From: Cepaea nemoralis
Lineage: Eukaryota; Mollusca; Gastropoda; Stylommatophora; Helicidae
Length of the DNA stretch: 64,000 bases
Direction: 5' to 3'
Assembly: GCA_014155875.1 (NCBI GenBank)
Contig: JACEFZ010003493.1
Coordinates: forward strand, 144,501 to 208,500
Part shown: in pieces, positions 54,812 to 64,000 of the stretch
Numbering within the stretch: position 1 is the stretch's first letter
Layout: each line of letters opens with the position of its first letter
Notes under the pieces: model-generated
Seen by the model: the letters and a program-made list of their open reading frames with translations, nothing else
What the model was told of the DNA's origin: nothing
Database searches by the model: none
Made by a program: the position numbers and the translations under genes

Positions 54812-54962
54812 AATTTTTTTGGTGTCTTACGTCAAGCTTCTCCCCCCCCCCCCCCCCCCCCATCGTAACTCCACCTTACCGAGGTAGAGGGGTTTTAGTG
54901 CTCCAATGACTCCAAGAGCTATACCGATGGTAGCGCCGATGCTGGTTGGGTTTCCTATGTAT

Positions 54963-57779
54963 TCATTCAGTAGCATGTCCTTTGCAGAACCTCGCTCCCA
55001 TAACAACCTTCCGGAAAACTTCTCGATCACAAGCAAGATGTCCCGCGTCTGATACACCCATCTGGAGATCATCCGCCACATCCTGCACCCATCTTCTCTT
55101 TGGCCTTCCTCTTCCTCTCTTCCCAGGCATATACCCTTCCATTATTGTTCTCTCCAAACTGTCGTGACGTTTCAAGTGACCAAAATACTTCAATTTTCTT
55201 TGTTTTATCGTCTTTAATAGCCATCCCTCCTCAATATTCAACTCTTGAAGTATGGATGCATTTGTTCTTTTCTTTACCCAAGATATTCTTAGAACTCGTC
55301 TATAACATTTATATTCAAAGGCATGTATGCGCTGTTCAGCTTGTTTAGTAAGTGTCCATGTCTCACAGGCGTATGTTGCAATGGGAAAGATGCATGCTCT
55401 TAAAAATCTAATTTTTGTAGTTCTGTCTGTCCCACACCATAATTTATTCATCTGTTTTAGTCTTTGAAGAGCAATGGATAGTCGCCGTTTAATTTCTTTC
55501 ATTGTGTCACCATTATTCGTAATCAATGACCCAAGATATTCAAAATTTTCCACCACCTCCAATTTTCTCCCATTAATGTATATTTCTTTCTCCATAGTAG
55601 TTTTATCTGTATGCATTATCTTAGTTTTTGCTATGTTAAGATATAAGTTGTGATTTTCACTATTCAATTGTGTTGAGGCTATTAGGTTTTCTATGCCATT
55701 CTGTGTTGTGGATAGTAATACTGTATCATCAGCATATCGAATCTCTGGTATGTCATGACCGCCGATATTTAGGGCATCATATGGCTCCCTGTTTATATCA
55801 TCTCTTACATTTCTCATTATATTTTCGGCATACAGGTTAAACAAATAGGGTGACAGCACGCAGCCCTGACGGACTCCTTGCTTGATGTCAAACCAATCTG
55901 ATGTCTCGCCATCTATTCTAACTGCTGCTTGTTGGTCTAGATATAGCATTTTTATGAGATGTACTACATGTGAAGGAAAGCCCATATTCCTCATGATTTC
56001 CCAAAGTTTCTGATGCTGTACACAGTCAAATGCCTTTGAATAATCCACAAAACATGAGAATAGGTTTACATTAAATTCTCTGCACTTCTCTATTATTAAA
56101 CGCATGTTGAATATGTGATCTCTTGTTCCTCTTCCTTGTCTAAATCCAGCTTGAACTACGTTAATCTCTTCTTCCATTTTCTTACTAAGTCTTCGCATTA
56201 TGACTTTTAGTAGAATTTTACTTGCATGACTTATCAGGGCAACAGTTCTATAGTTGGTGCATAATTTCAGGTTGCCCTTTTTTGGTATTGGAATGAAGAT
56301 AGTTCTCTTCCAATCTTTTGGCCATATACCATATTTCCAAATCTTTGTACATAATGCATGATATATGTGTATGCTTTCTTCTCCTCCTGCTTTAATTAGT
56401 TCAGCTGGTATCTCATCACATCCAGGTGATTTACCATTCTTCAGGTTCCTTATAGCCCAAGCAATTTCATCTAATGAGGGTTCAGGTTCTGTCTCTGCTG
56501 TCATTGGCTCATGTATCTCATTCATATCCTCACTGTCACTCATATCATACATTCCACTGCAGTACTCCTGCCATCTTTCTAGAATTTGTCTAGATTCTGT
56601 TAAGGTATTTCCCATCTTGTCACAGATAACATTCAATTGAGGTTGAACATTTCTTGTCAATAACTTCATTTCCTTGAACATTTCATAATCTCTTCCAGCC
56701 TTATGATATTGCTCTATTCTGGTACAGCAATCTTGTATATATTGATTTTTGTCCTTTCTTGTGTTCTTTCTTATTTCTCGAGTTAAAGATTTATACTTCA
56801 TCCTGCTATCGGATTCATCTCCTTTCTGTTTCAGCTCCCTTCGTTGTTTTATTAATTCTAACGTGTCTGATGTAATCCATGGCTTAAGTTGCTTTTTCTT
56901 GGTCGGAATGAAATCTTTGGCTGCAGTTATCAAGATATCTCTAGCTTGTACTGCCAGTTCATCAGGTGTCATTTCTTCTTGTACAGACATCAAGACCCCA
57001 AAGCGATTCCTAACTTCTATGTTGTATGCGTCCGGTATTTTTGTGAGATCAAAACGAAGTGGCCTTGGTCCTCGGGTAAGCTTTTTGAGTTTTAATTTCA
57101 GATCTGCTTCTAATAACTGATGATCTGTATCACAGTCTGCACTTCGTAGGGTTTTTGCAGATGTTATGCTTGATCTCCATCTTCTTTGTATTAAAATATA
57201 ATCTATCTGATTTTTGGTAAAACTGTCTGGAGACTTCCATGTGAAGAGTCTTCTTGGATGTTGTTTAAAAAGTGTGTTGGCTATCGTTAACTCATTTTCT
57301 GTGCAAAATTCAATTAATTTGTCACCTGCATCATTTCTATTTCCTAATCCAAATTTTCCTAAAACGTGTCTCTCATTTTCAGCTCTTCCTGCACCTACTT
57401 TAGCATTAAAATCTCCCATTATTATTGCTATATCATTATGACCAATCTTATTTAATGTGTCTTGTAGTGTGTTGTAAAAATCTTCAATTTCGTCCTCCTC
57501 TGCTGTTGAAGTAGGTGCATATATCTGTATGAGAGTTGTGTTTTTTGGACGGCCTTTAAGTCTAATAGTGAGGATTCTATCACTAACTGGATTATATCCC
57601 ATTAAAGCTTTTGCAGTTGTCTTATCTAAACAAAATGCCACTCCACTCTGGCCTCCGACATCTCTACCAGAATAAATGAAAATACTTCCATTTTCAGTTG
57701 TAAAATGTCCCTTGCCGCTCCAGCGATGTTCACTAATTCCTAAAATGTGAATGTTTAACCTCTCAATATCATCACACAT
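54963..57779 (-). CDS. RTE-like LINE pol ORF: endonuclease and reverse transcriptase
   Basis: 938 residues without interruption, stop at 54963-54965. APE-like endonuclease: LGISEHRW (E17), IYAPTSTAEED, GDFNAKVG (122-129), DYILI, SADCDTDHQLL (D219, H220). RT: NGKSPGCDEIPAELIK, NYRTVALISHASKIL, CFVDYSKAFDCV (D579), GVRQGCVLSPYLFNLYAE, YADD (682-685), then YLGSLITNNGD, YACETWTL, and the C-terminal YFGHLKRHD and GRGRPKRRW. Only the first endonuclease strand (with the catalytic Asn) is missing, so the copy is 5'-truncated just before codon 1 shown, where it meets the 29-bp satellite. All RT catalytic residues are present. Clade by resemblance to RTE/BovB-type proteins. Confidence 0.93.
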   Translation of the reverse strand: MCDDIERLNIHILGISEHRWSGKGHFTTENGSIFIYSGRDVGGQSGVAFCLDKTTAKALMGYNPVSDRILTIRLKGRPKNTTLIQIYAPTSTAEEDEIEDFYNTLQDTLNKIGHNDIAIIMGDFNAKVGAGRAENERHVLGKFGLGNRNDAGDKLIEFCTENELTIANTLFKQHPRRLFTWKSPDSFTKNQIDYILIQRRWRSSITSAKTLRSADCDTDHQLLEADLKLKLKKLTRGPRPLRFDLTKIPDAYNIEVRNRFGVLMSVQEEMTPDELAVQARDILITAAKDFIPTKKKQLKPWITSDTLELIKQRRELKQKGDESDSRMKYKSLTREIRKNTRKDKNQYIQDCCTRIEQYHKAGRDYEMFKEMKLLTRNVQPQLNVICDKMGNTLTESRQILERWQEYCSGMYDMSDSEDMNEIHEPMTAETEPEPSLDEIAWAIRNLKNGKSPGCDEIPAELIKAGGEESIHIYHALCTKIWKYGIWPKDWKRTIFIPIPKKGNLKLCTNYRTVALISHASKILLKVIMRRLSKKMEEEINVVQAGFRQGRGTRDHIFNMRLIIEKCREFNVNLFSCFVDYSKAFDCVQHQKLWEIMRNMGFPSHVVHLIKMLYLDQQAAVRIDGETSDWFDIKQGVRQGCVLSPYLFNLYAENIMRNVRDDINREPYDALNIGGHDIPEIRYADDTVLLSTTQNGIENLIASTQLNSENHNLYLNIAKTKIMHTDKTTMEKEIYINGRKLEVVENFEYLGSLITNNGDTMKEIKRRLSIALQRLKQMNKLWCGTDRTTKIRFLRACIFPIATYACETWTLTKQAEQRIHAFEYKCYRRVLRISWVKKRTNASILQELNIEEGWLLKTIKQRKLKYFGHLKRHDSLERTIMEGYMPGKRGRGRPKRRWVQDVADDLQMGVSDAGHLACDREVFRKVVMGARFCKGHATE

Positions 57780-57780
57780 G

Positions 57781-58260
57781 TATTATGAGAAGATAAAAAG
57801 AACTACTTGCTTAATTAGAAGAGACTGAATAAGAACTAGTTACATTATAGGAAGAGACTGAATAAGAACTATCTACATTATGAGAAAAGGCTTAATGAGA
57901 ACTAGATACATTATAATAAGAGACTACATAACTAGCTACATTATAAGAAGAGACTTATATAGAACTAGCCATATGATGAGAAGAGACTTAATAGGAAACT
58001 TTTTTTTTTGGTTTAGGTTCGCATATCCTTTACAGGACATCGCTGTCAACATCGGCATCTTTCATCTGGTTGTTGATTTATTGGCAAGATTACGCTCAGT
58101 AGTTTGCCAGTGCTTTCTGAGCGGCCGGCTCACGACCCCGTAAGTCACCAAAGCAGCGAGAACTGCTACCGATTCTCGCGCAAGTTACGTCTCTCACGTG
58201 GATATACGGGATAACGGAAAAAGTCGCAAACACCTAGGCCAGGGAGACCGGCTAATAGGA
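57781..58260. repeat. Diverged left end of the 29-bp satellite
   Basis: Longer, variable units (AGAGACTGAATAAGAACTA + CTACATTATGAG) to 57997, then a SINE A insertion to 58252. Confidence 0.85.
57998..58252 (-). mobile_element. SINE A inside the satellite array
   Basis: Reverse-orientation full copy: poly(T) at the left, GCATATCCTTTACAGGACAT, the shared body, and head text CGGTCTCCCTGGCCTAGG on the reverse strand. TAATAGGAA at 57989-57997 and 58253-58261 is a likely TSD, though the satellite itself contains this word in places. The head is nearly the same as in 62516-62728. Confidence 0.82.
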
Positions 58261-58261
58261 A

Positions 58262-60000
58262 CTAGCTACATTATAATATGAGAACAAGAGCTAGCTACAT
58301 TATAAGAAGAGAATAAGAACTAACTACATTATAAGAAGAGAATAAGAGCTAGCTACATTATGAGAAGAGAATAAGAACTAGCTACATTATGAGAAGAGAA
58401 TAAGAGCTGGCTACATTATAAGAAGAGAATAAGAGCTAGCTACATTATGAGAAGAGAATAAGAGCTAGCTACATTATGAGAAGAGAATAAGAGCTAGTTA
58501 CATTATAAGAAGAGAATAAGAGCTAGCTACATTATGAGAAGAGAATAAGAGCTAGCTACATTATAAGAAGAGAATAAGAGCTAGCTACATTATAAGAAGA
58601 GAATAAGAGCTAACTACATTATAAGAAGAGAATAAGAGCTAGCTACATTATAAGAAGAAAATAAGAGCTAGCTACATTATGAGAAGAAAATAAGAGCTAG
58701 CTACATTATGAGAAGAGAATAAGAGCTAGCTACATTATGAGAAGAGAATAAGAGCTAGCTACATTATAAGAAGAGAATAAGAGCTAACTACATTATAAGA
58801 AGAGAATAAGAGCTGGCTACATTATGAGAAGAGAATAAGAGCTAGCTACATTATGAGAAGAGAATAAGAGCTGGCTACATTATGAGAAGAGAATAAGAGC
58901 TAGCTACATTATGAGAAGAGAATAAGAGCTAGCTACATTATAAGAAGAGAATAAGAGCTAGCTACATTATAAGAAGAGAATAAGAGCTAGCTACATTATA
59001 AGAAGAGAATAAGAGCTAACTACATTATGAGAAGAGAATAAGAGCTAGCTACATTATACGAAGAGAATAAGAGCTAGCTACATTATAAGAATAGAATAAG
59101 AGCTAACTACATTATGAGAAGAGAATAAGAGCTAGCTACATTATAAGAATAGAATAAGAGCTAACTACATTATGAGAAGAGAATAAGAGCTAGCTACATT
59201 ATAAGACGAGAATAAGAGCTAGCTACATTATGAGAAGAGAATAATAGCTAGCTACATTATAAGAAGAGAATAAGAGCTAACTACATTATAAGAAAAGAAT
59301 AAGAGCTAACTACATTATGAGAAGAGAATAAGAGCTAACTACATTATGAGAAGAGAATAAGAGCTAGCTACATTATGAGAAGAGAATAAGAGCTAGCTAC
59401 ATTATAAGAAGAGAATAAGAGCTAACTACATTATAAGAAGAGAATAAGAGCTGGCTACATTATGAGAAGAGAATAAGGGCTAGCTACATTATGAGATGAG
59501 AATAAGAGCTGGCTACATTATGAGAAGAGAATAAGAGCTAGCTACATTATGAGAAGAGAATAAGAGCTAACTACATTATAAGAAGAGAATAAGAGCTAGC
59601 TACATTATGAGAAGAGAATAAGAGCTGGCTACATTATGAGAAGAGAATAAGAGCTAGCTACATTATGAGAAGAGAATAAGAGCTGGCTACATTATGAGAA
59701 GAGAATAAGAGCTAGCTACATTATGAGAAGAGAATAAGAGCTAACTACATTATAAGAAGAGAATAAGAGCTGGCTACATTATGAGAAGAGAATAAGAGCT
59801 AGCTACATTATGAGAAGAGAATAAGAGCTAGCTACATTATGAGAAAAGAATAAGAACTAGCTACATTATGAGAAGAGACTTAATAGGAACTAGCTAAATT
59901 ATAAGAAGAGAATAAGAGCTGGCAACATTATGCGAAGAGACTTAATAAGAACTAGCTACATTATAAGAAGAGACTAACAGGAACTGAACTGGCCACATTA
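58262..60000. repeat. 29-bp satellite array, about 59 copies
   Basis: Unit GAGCTAGCTACATTATAAGA + AGAGAATAA, regular 29-bp spacing. Variation is concentrated at three sites (AGCT-G/A-GCTA, TTAT-G/A-AG, AGAGCT/AGAACT). Central units are more uniform than both ends, as expected from unequal exchange. Confidence 0.97.
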
Positions 60001-60972
60001 TGAGACGATCTTTGTGGCCTAGAAGATGTGAAGTCCTAGCACTTGACACCCCAAGAGCAGTGTTTGCTATGAAATGCTTCTACTTGTTCATTCAATGCCT
60101 GGCTATTTGTCACACGGTAATGTATAACTACTGTCGGGTACAGTAGGAGTAAGTATTTGTTCGCGCTTATTGCTCATCTGTCGTTGTTTCTGCTTCACTG
60201 TGCTATTTCTCCCACGGGTACAGTTCCATAGCCGATTCCCCCCCCCCCCCCCCCCACCCCCGAGCTCCAGAGAATTGTGATAATTTGAGGGACATTATCT
60301 GAAAAAGAAACCCCTGTTAATCTATGACAGTTTCTATGTGTTCCAAATCTGCCCAATGGTTTCAACTAGTAATCTGCGATAATGTCACCATTCGTCTGAA
60401 AGAAATAATCCCCCCTTGTCTCGATGCAATGATAGGACGAAAGTAACTTGGAACTACTTTCCATTTCAGCTGAGTATTCGTTTTACGAAAGTCTAAAAAC
60501 AGTTTTAAAGCCGAAAGTTTCGCCGAGTTTCCAGCAAGTTTCCCGAGTTTCCAGCAAGTTTCTATCATATATGGGAGATGCTATCTCTGTAAGGCATCCT
60601 TTGGGAGGGATTTTGAGTATGTGCGTTTCACGGACACCATAAAACGTAAAATGAGCACAGACAGAAGGACGCCAGTAATCGATCTACGTGAAGATAGAAT
60701 GGGCAGATGGAAGAAAGATGACTTGGGAGATTGTTGATACATCGATAAATACGGACTGACTTTCAGATAAAACGTATTCTGAATCGTGGTCAATCGTGAT
60801 TGTCTTCAGTCAGACATCATTGCGGGGCTTAGTGTTCAATGATGTGCTATCTACACATATTTGAGCACACGAACATAGAACTCTTATGTTATCGTTTCAG
60901 ACAAAAGTTACGGAAATCTAATAGTCCTTAGAATAATATTGGCGTGTGAATCTGGATTAGACATCTAAGAAC
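60001..60972. other. Unassigned sequence
   Basis: Contains a C-run at 60239-60256 and a small duplication GAGTTTCCAGCAAGTTTC near 60530-60560. No gene recognised. Confidence 0.4.
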
Positions 60973-61034
<62 letters not shown>

Positions 61035-61053
61035 TTAATAATAATAATAATAA
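60973..61053. repeat. (AAT)n microsatellite
   Basis: About 27 AAT triplets with one interruption. Confidence 0.97.
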
Positions 61054-61898
61054 TTGTCACAATCCCCTGTAACGTAACAGGCAGATATTGGCTGTTGTCT
61101 AAGGTCCCTATAGTCTTCTGATAAAACTGAGTAGTGCAGGATGGATCAGCCACTGGATATCATAACACAGATCAGTACTTTGGTCAACAGCTAGAAGTCA
61201 ATGAATAACACCGGTTTTCGCGCACACAACTTTACTGATTATGAAGAGACATAATGAAAACATGAACTATCCTTAGGAACCATATTAGAACAGGTAAATA
61301 CACAATACTGCCTTCTATCGGCCTTGTGACATAACTAGTCGCACCAGACTCTTTCCCGTCTCCGAAATCAACTGAATGCCTGGCTAAGTTTCCCTCCTTA
61401 GCCCAAACACAGAGTAACTGGCTAGTTTCCTTGATGTAGCCCACAAACTCAACTCTCCTGGCTAAGTTTTCCTCACTTAGCCTCAGAATTCCACTGTCTG
61501 GCGAAGTCTCCCTCACTTAGCCCCTGACTGAATGTCGCTGAATATCCCGACCCATCGTTTCCTTCACTCTATGTTCAGTCTCTTAGGGACCCCCCCCCCC
61601 CCCCCAACCCCATGAACAACTATTTCACTCTTGAACCCAACATTACATTTCTGGGGTATTCCTTTGTCTATTATCTCTCCATCACATTCCTCTCTGCCCT
61701 CCTGGTGACTCAGACTGACATCTCCGTGATCTAACAATCCAATGTGTTTTGGGCTGAACCATTGTCTTGGGATTCCTTACTCCACCTCTCTGACCCTACA
61801 TCCGCATACCTCTTATCTTACCCCTGTAACCTCGATTGTGGTTTCAGATTCTTAGCCTCTACCTCCGCCCTGCCTTGGCGTAAAAACACCCACGTAAC

Positions 61899-61899
<1 letters not shown>
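61054..61899. other. Unassigned, with a short diverged array
   Basis: CTGGCTAAGTTT-CCTCACTTAGCC phrases recur about four times at 61380-61525 with roughly 50-bp spacing. C-run at 61590-61604. No gene seen. Confidence 0.45.
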
Positions 61900-61961
<62 letters not shown>

Positions 61962-62140
61962 AAGAAGAAGAAGAAGAAGAAGAAGAAGAAGAAGAAGAAG
62001 AAGAAGAAGAAGAAGGAGGAGGAGGAGGAGAAGGAGGAGAAGAAGAAGAAGAAGAAGAAGAAGAAGAAGAAGAAGAAGAAGAAGAAGAAGAAGAAGAAGA
62101 AGAAGAAGAAGAAGAAGAAGAAGAAGAAGAAGAAGAAGAG
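61900..62140. repeat. (AAT)n then long (AAG)n/(GAA)n tract
   Basis: AAT units to 61932, then about 67 AAG/AGG triplets to about 62137, continuing as purine-rich sequence to 62280. It gives a long Arg-only or Leu-only frame that is not a gene. Confidence 0.97.
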
Positions 62141-62515
62141 AGGTGGAGGGGGGAGAGGGATCTAAAGAAAAAGAAGACGGGGGAGAAAAAGAAATAGAGG
62201 AGAAGGGGAAGAGAGTAAAAGAAGAAGGAGGGGGAGGATAAGGAGAAGAAAATAAGGAGGTGGAGGAAAAAGAGGGTACAAAAGAAAGAAAACGGTTAAT
62301 GTAAAGAATTAATGCGCAGCTGAAAACAGAAACAATTAAAACAGCAGACCTTATCAAGAGGAAGAGAACAGACACTGTAGCTGGATATGACACACATTGA
62401 GAAAACCTGACGATTGTAGAACTAGAAATTCCTTTCTCTATGTCTCACCTAAACACACACAAAGAAGAGGTCTAGAGACAGAAGGATACAATGGGAAGGA
62501 AATGCAGGAGATTGT

Positions 62516-62728
62516 AAAAATGGCATCTTTCAGCTGATTGTTGATTTCTTGGCAAGATGACGCTCAGTAGTTTGCCATTGTTTTCTGAGCGGCCGGCTCA
62601 CATACCCCGTAAGTTACCAACGCGGCGAAAACCTCTACCGATTCTCGCGCAAGTTACGTTCCTCGCGTGGATATACGGGATTACAGAGAAAACCGCTAAA
62701 CCCTAGGCCAGGGAGACGGCGAGAAAGA
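62516..62728 (-). mobile_element. SINE A, reverse copy lacking its tail
   Basis: GGCATCTTTCAGCTGATTGT, GACGCTCAGTAGTTTGCCAT, CTGAGCGGCCGGCTCACATA, CGATTCTCGCGCAAGTTACG and the head end CCTAGGCCAGGGAGAC. It directly adjoins the LINE fragment on the right. Confidence 0.8.
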
Positions 62729-63365
62729 CCTTAGACAAATATTGGAAACAACAAGCTGCCATAAGGGTTGATAATAAAGTTGGTCAATTTCAGCATATTA
62801 AGAGAGATGTGAGACAGAGATGTGTCATGTCTCCGGATCTTTTTCCCTGTACAGTGAAATTATTTTCAGAAATGTAGAAGATATGAAAGGAATTATCATT
62901 GGAGGACGAAACCTCAATAACATTAAATATGCGGATGATATAGTATTTATTGGTCGCAGACAATGAACAAGATCTGCGTCATTTTATAGATGCGGTTGTT
63001 GCATACGGTGAACAACTAGGGTTAGAATTAAATTGTAAGAAGACGCAGATTATGGTCGTCACTAGGAAGAAGGAAATACCACAGTGTAATATAAAAGTAA
63101 ATGGGAATATTCTTAAACAAGTGAATCGGTAAAACTATCTCGGAACAGTCATAACATCTGATGGGAGATGCCTTGAAGAGATTAGAACAAGAATCGCCAT
63201 GACGAAGGTAGCCTTTTACAAGATGGAAAACATACTGACCAATAAAAAGATGTCATTTGCAATGAGAAAAAGAGTGTTGATGGGCTACATAGAACCTGTG
63301 CTTTTGTATGGATGTGACGCGTGGACAGTGAGCAAACAGGCTGAAAAACATCTGATGGGTGCTGA
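62729..63365 (+). pseudogene. RTE-like LINE RT fragment
   Basis: Conceptual pieces: RQRCVMSPDLFPLYSEIIFR, NLNNIKYADDIVF (palm YADD near 62928), then after a frameshift DNEQDLRHFIDAVVAYGEQL, NCKKTQIMVVTRKKEIPQ, YLGTVITSDGRCLEEIRTRI (stop just before), NKKMSFAMRKRVLMGYIEPV, LLYGCDAWTVSKQAEKHLM. Best preserved of the four fragments of this family, and distinct from the 54963-57779 element. Confidence 0.85.
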
Positions 63366-63399
63366 GTTTATTTATTTATTTTGCGCTCGCTCGCTTTAA

Positions 63400-63635
63400 A
63401 CTCAAGCCCAGCCCATACACACTACTTCTATTAGTGCTGGACTGATTTTTGCGTGTGTGCATCTAGCTTTCCATATTAACAGTGTCCCTCGCCATCAGAC
63501 GAACTCACTCCGACTTCAGAGGTACTTGTAATTTACGTCACCAAGTCAAGGACGATAGGTCAATATTTTAGTCCAACTGTCCGGTGTAGGGGTTGAACCC
63601 CTTACCTCGGCATAAACACACTAAAGAACACGCGA
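63400..63635 (-). mobile_element. SINE D, reverse copy
   Basis: ACTACTTCTATTAGTGCTGG, TCCATATTAACAGTGTCCCT, CCGACTTCAGAGGTACTTGT and GGGGTTGAACCCCTTACCTC (inverse of the B-box) match 15230-15486 throughout. It seems inserted into the end of the LINE fragment. Confidence 0.78.
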
Positions 63636-63639
63636 TTGT

Positions 63640-63785
63640 ATCCTTCTTCTTCTTTGCGTTCATCCGGAGTGTTTTTTCAGATGTGATTGCGGTGTTTGTT
63701 ATGCACCCTTGGGCCTAAACCCTTGGGCCAACTCATCCGACTTTTACGTGCGTTATTTACCAGGTTAGCATTCCTGGGGGACTCT
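63640..63785 (+). mobile_element. Repeat F, diverged copy
   Basis: CTTCTTCTTCTTTGCGTTCA, CCGGAGTGTTTTTTCAGATG + TGATTGCGG, CTCATCCGACTTTTACG and ACCAGGTTAGCATTCC. Same orientation as 5236-5450; the central 35-bp unit is replaced by a short CCTTGGGCC duplication. Confidence 0.65.
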
Positions 63786-64000
63786 CACTTTTGTGGTGCC
63801 GTCCACATCCCAGCTGGTCAAGTTGGAACGGTCGAAGACTTCCCGGTTATCCCTCAAGGGAAGGCTGGGACAGTCCATGGGCATTATCCGCCATCCAGGG
63901 AGGCTTCCATGTTTGCAGAGCCGACACATAGCGCTCTGGTGCTGAGTTCACTCTGGGAATCGCCACGTCCTGCTCAGGCTGTTTTAATTCTTCACTTCAA
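63786..64000. other. Unassigned window end
   Basis: No gene or known repeat recognised. Confidence 0.35.

Noticed and set aside
58262..60000. CRISPR-like look of a 29-bp repeat
   Set aside because: Units are contiguous with no spacers, and the window is eukaryotic.
61744..62393. Open frames of poly-Arg and poly-Leu
   Set aside because: Translation of the AAG/GAA tract.

Overview
The window is a piece of animal nuclear genome. It holds one spliced host gene with GT-AG introns, and everything else is dense with SINEs, LINEs, DNA transposons and minisatellites. The repeat load and the non-LTR families fit a mollusc or another spiralian, but that placement is inference: no species-specific gene is present.

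Host gene (1-28.6 kb, + strand). Eleven exons with consistent splice phases encode the C-terminal 421 residues of RBM19/Mrd1, a nucleolar multi-RRM protein of pre-rRNA processing. RRMs 4, 5 and 6 are present; the start of the gene and RRMs 1-3 lie left of the window. The introns (0.4-8.6 kb) carry minisatellites of 21, 48, 47, 30-32, 41 and 49 bp, SINEs, a piggyBac-like element, mariner remnants and a full-length LINE in the third intron.

Right part (28.6-64 kb). I recognise no host gene here, only layered mobile elements: an ORF1-only non-LTR element with target-site duplication (TSD), SINEs, a folded mariner, several TSD-bounded retroposons stacked at 51-55 kb, an RTE-like element with a 938-residue ORF, and a 29-bp satellite array (57.8-60.0 kb).

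Four results stand out. (1) A complete 3.73-kb LINE (8185-11916) has a 14-bp TSD, a single pol ORF with endonuclease, RT and RNase H domains, and no gag. (2) A complete 1.95-kb element (32249-34202) has an 11-bp TSD and a zinc-knuckle gag-like ORF but no pol; a second copy lies at 48715-50068. (3) Two SINE families with different tRNA-like heads share a core with each other and with the 5' leader of LINE (1), and one of them also shares its 3' tail. (4) A double-headed LINE 3' insertion (51513-52792) sits inside one TSD, the expected trace of template jumping by the reverse transcriptase.

Repeat family letters (SINE A-F, repeats G-L) are my own labels from comparisons within this window.
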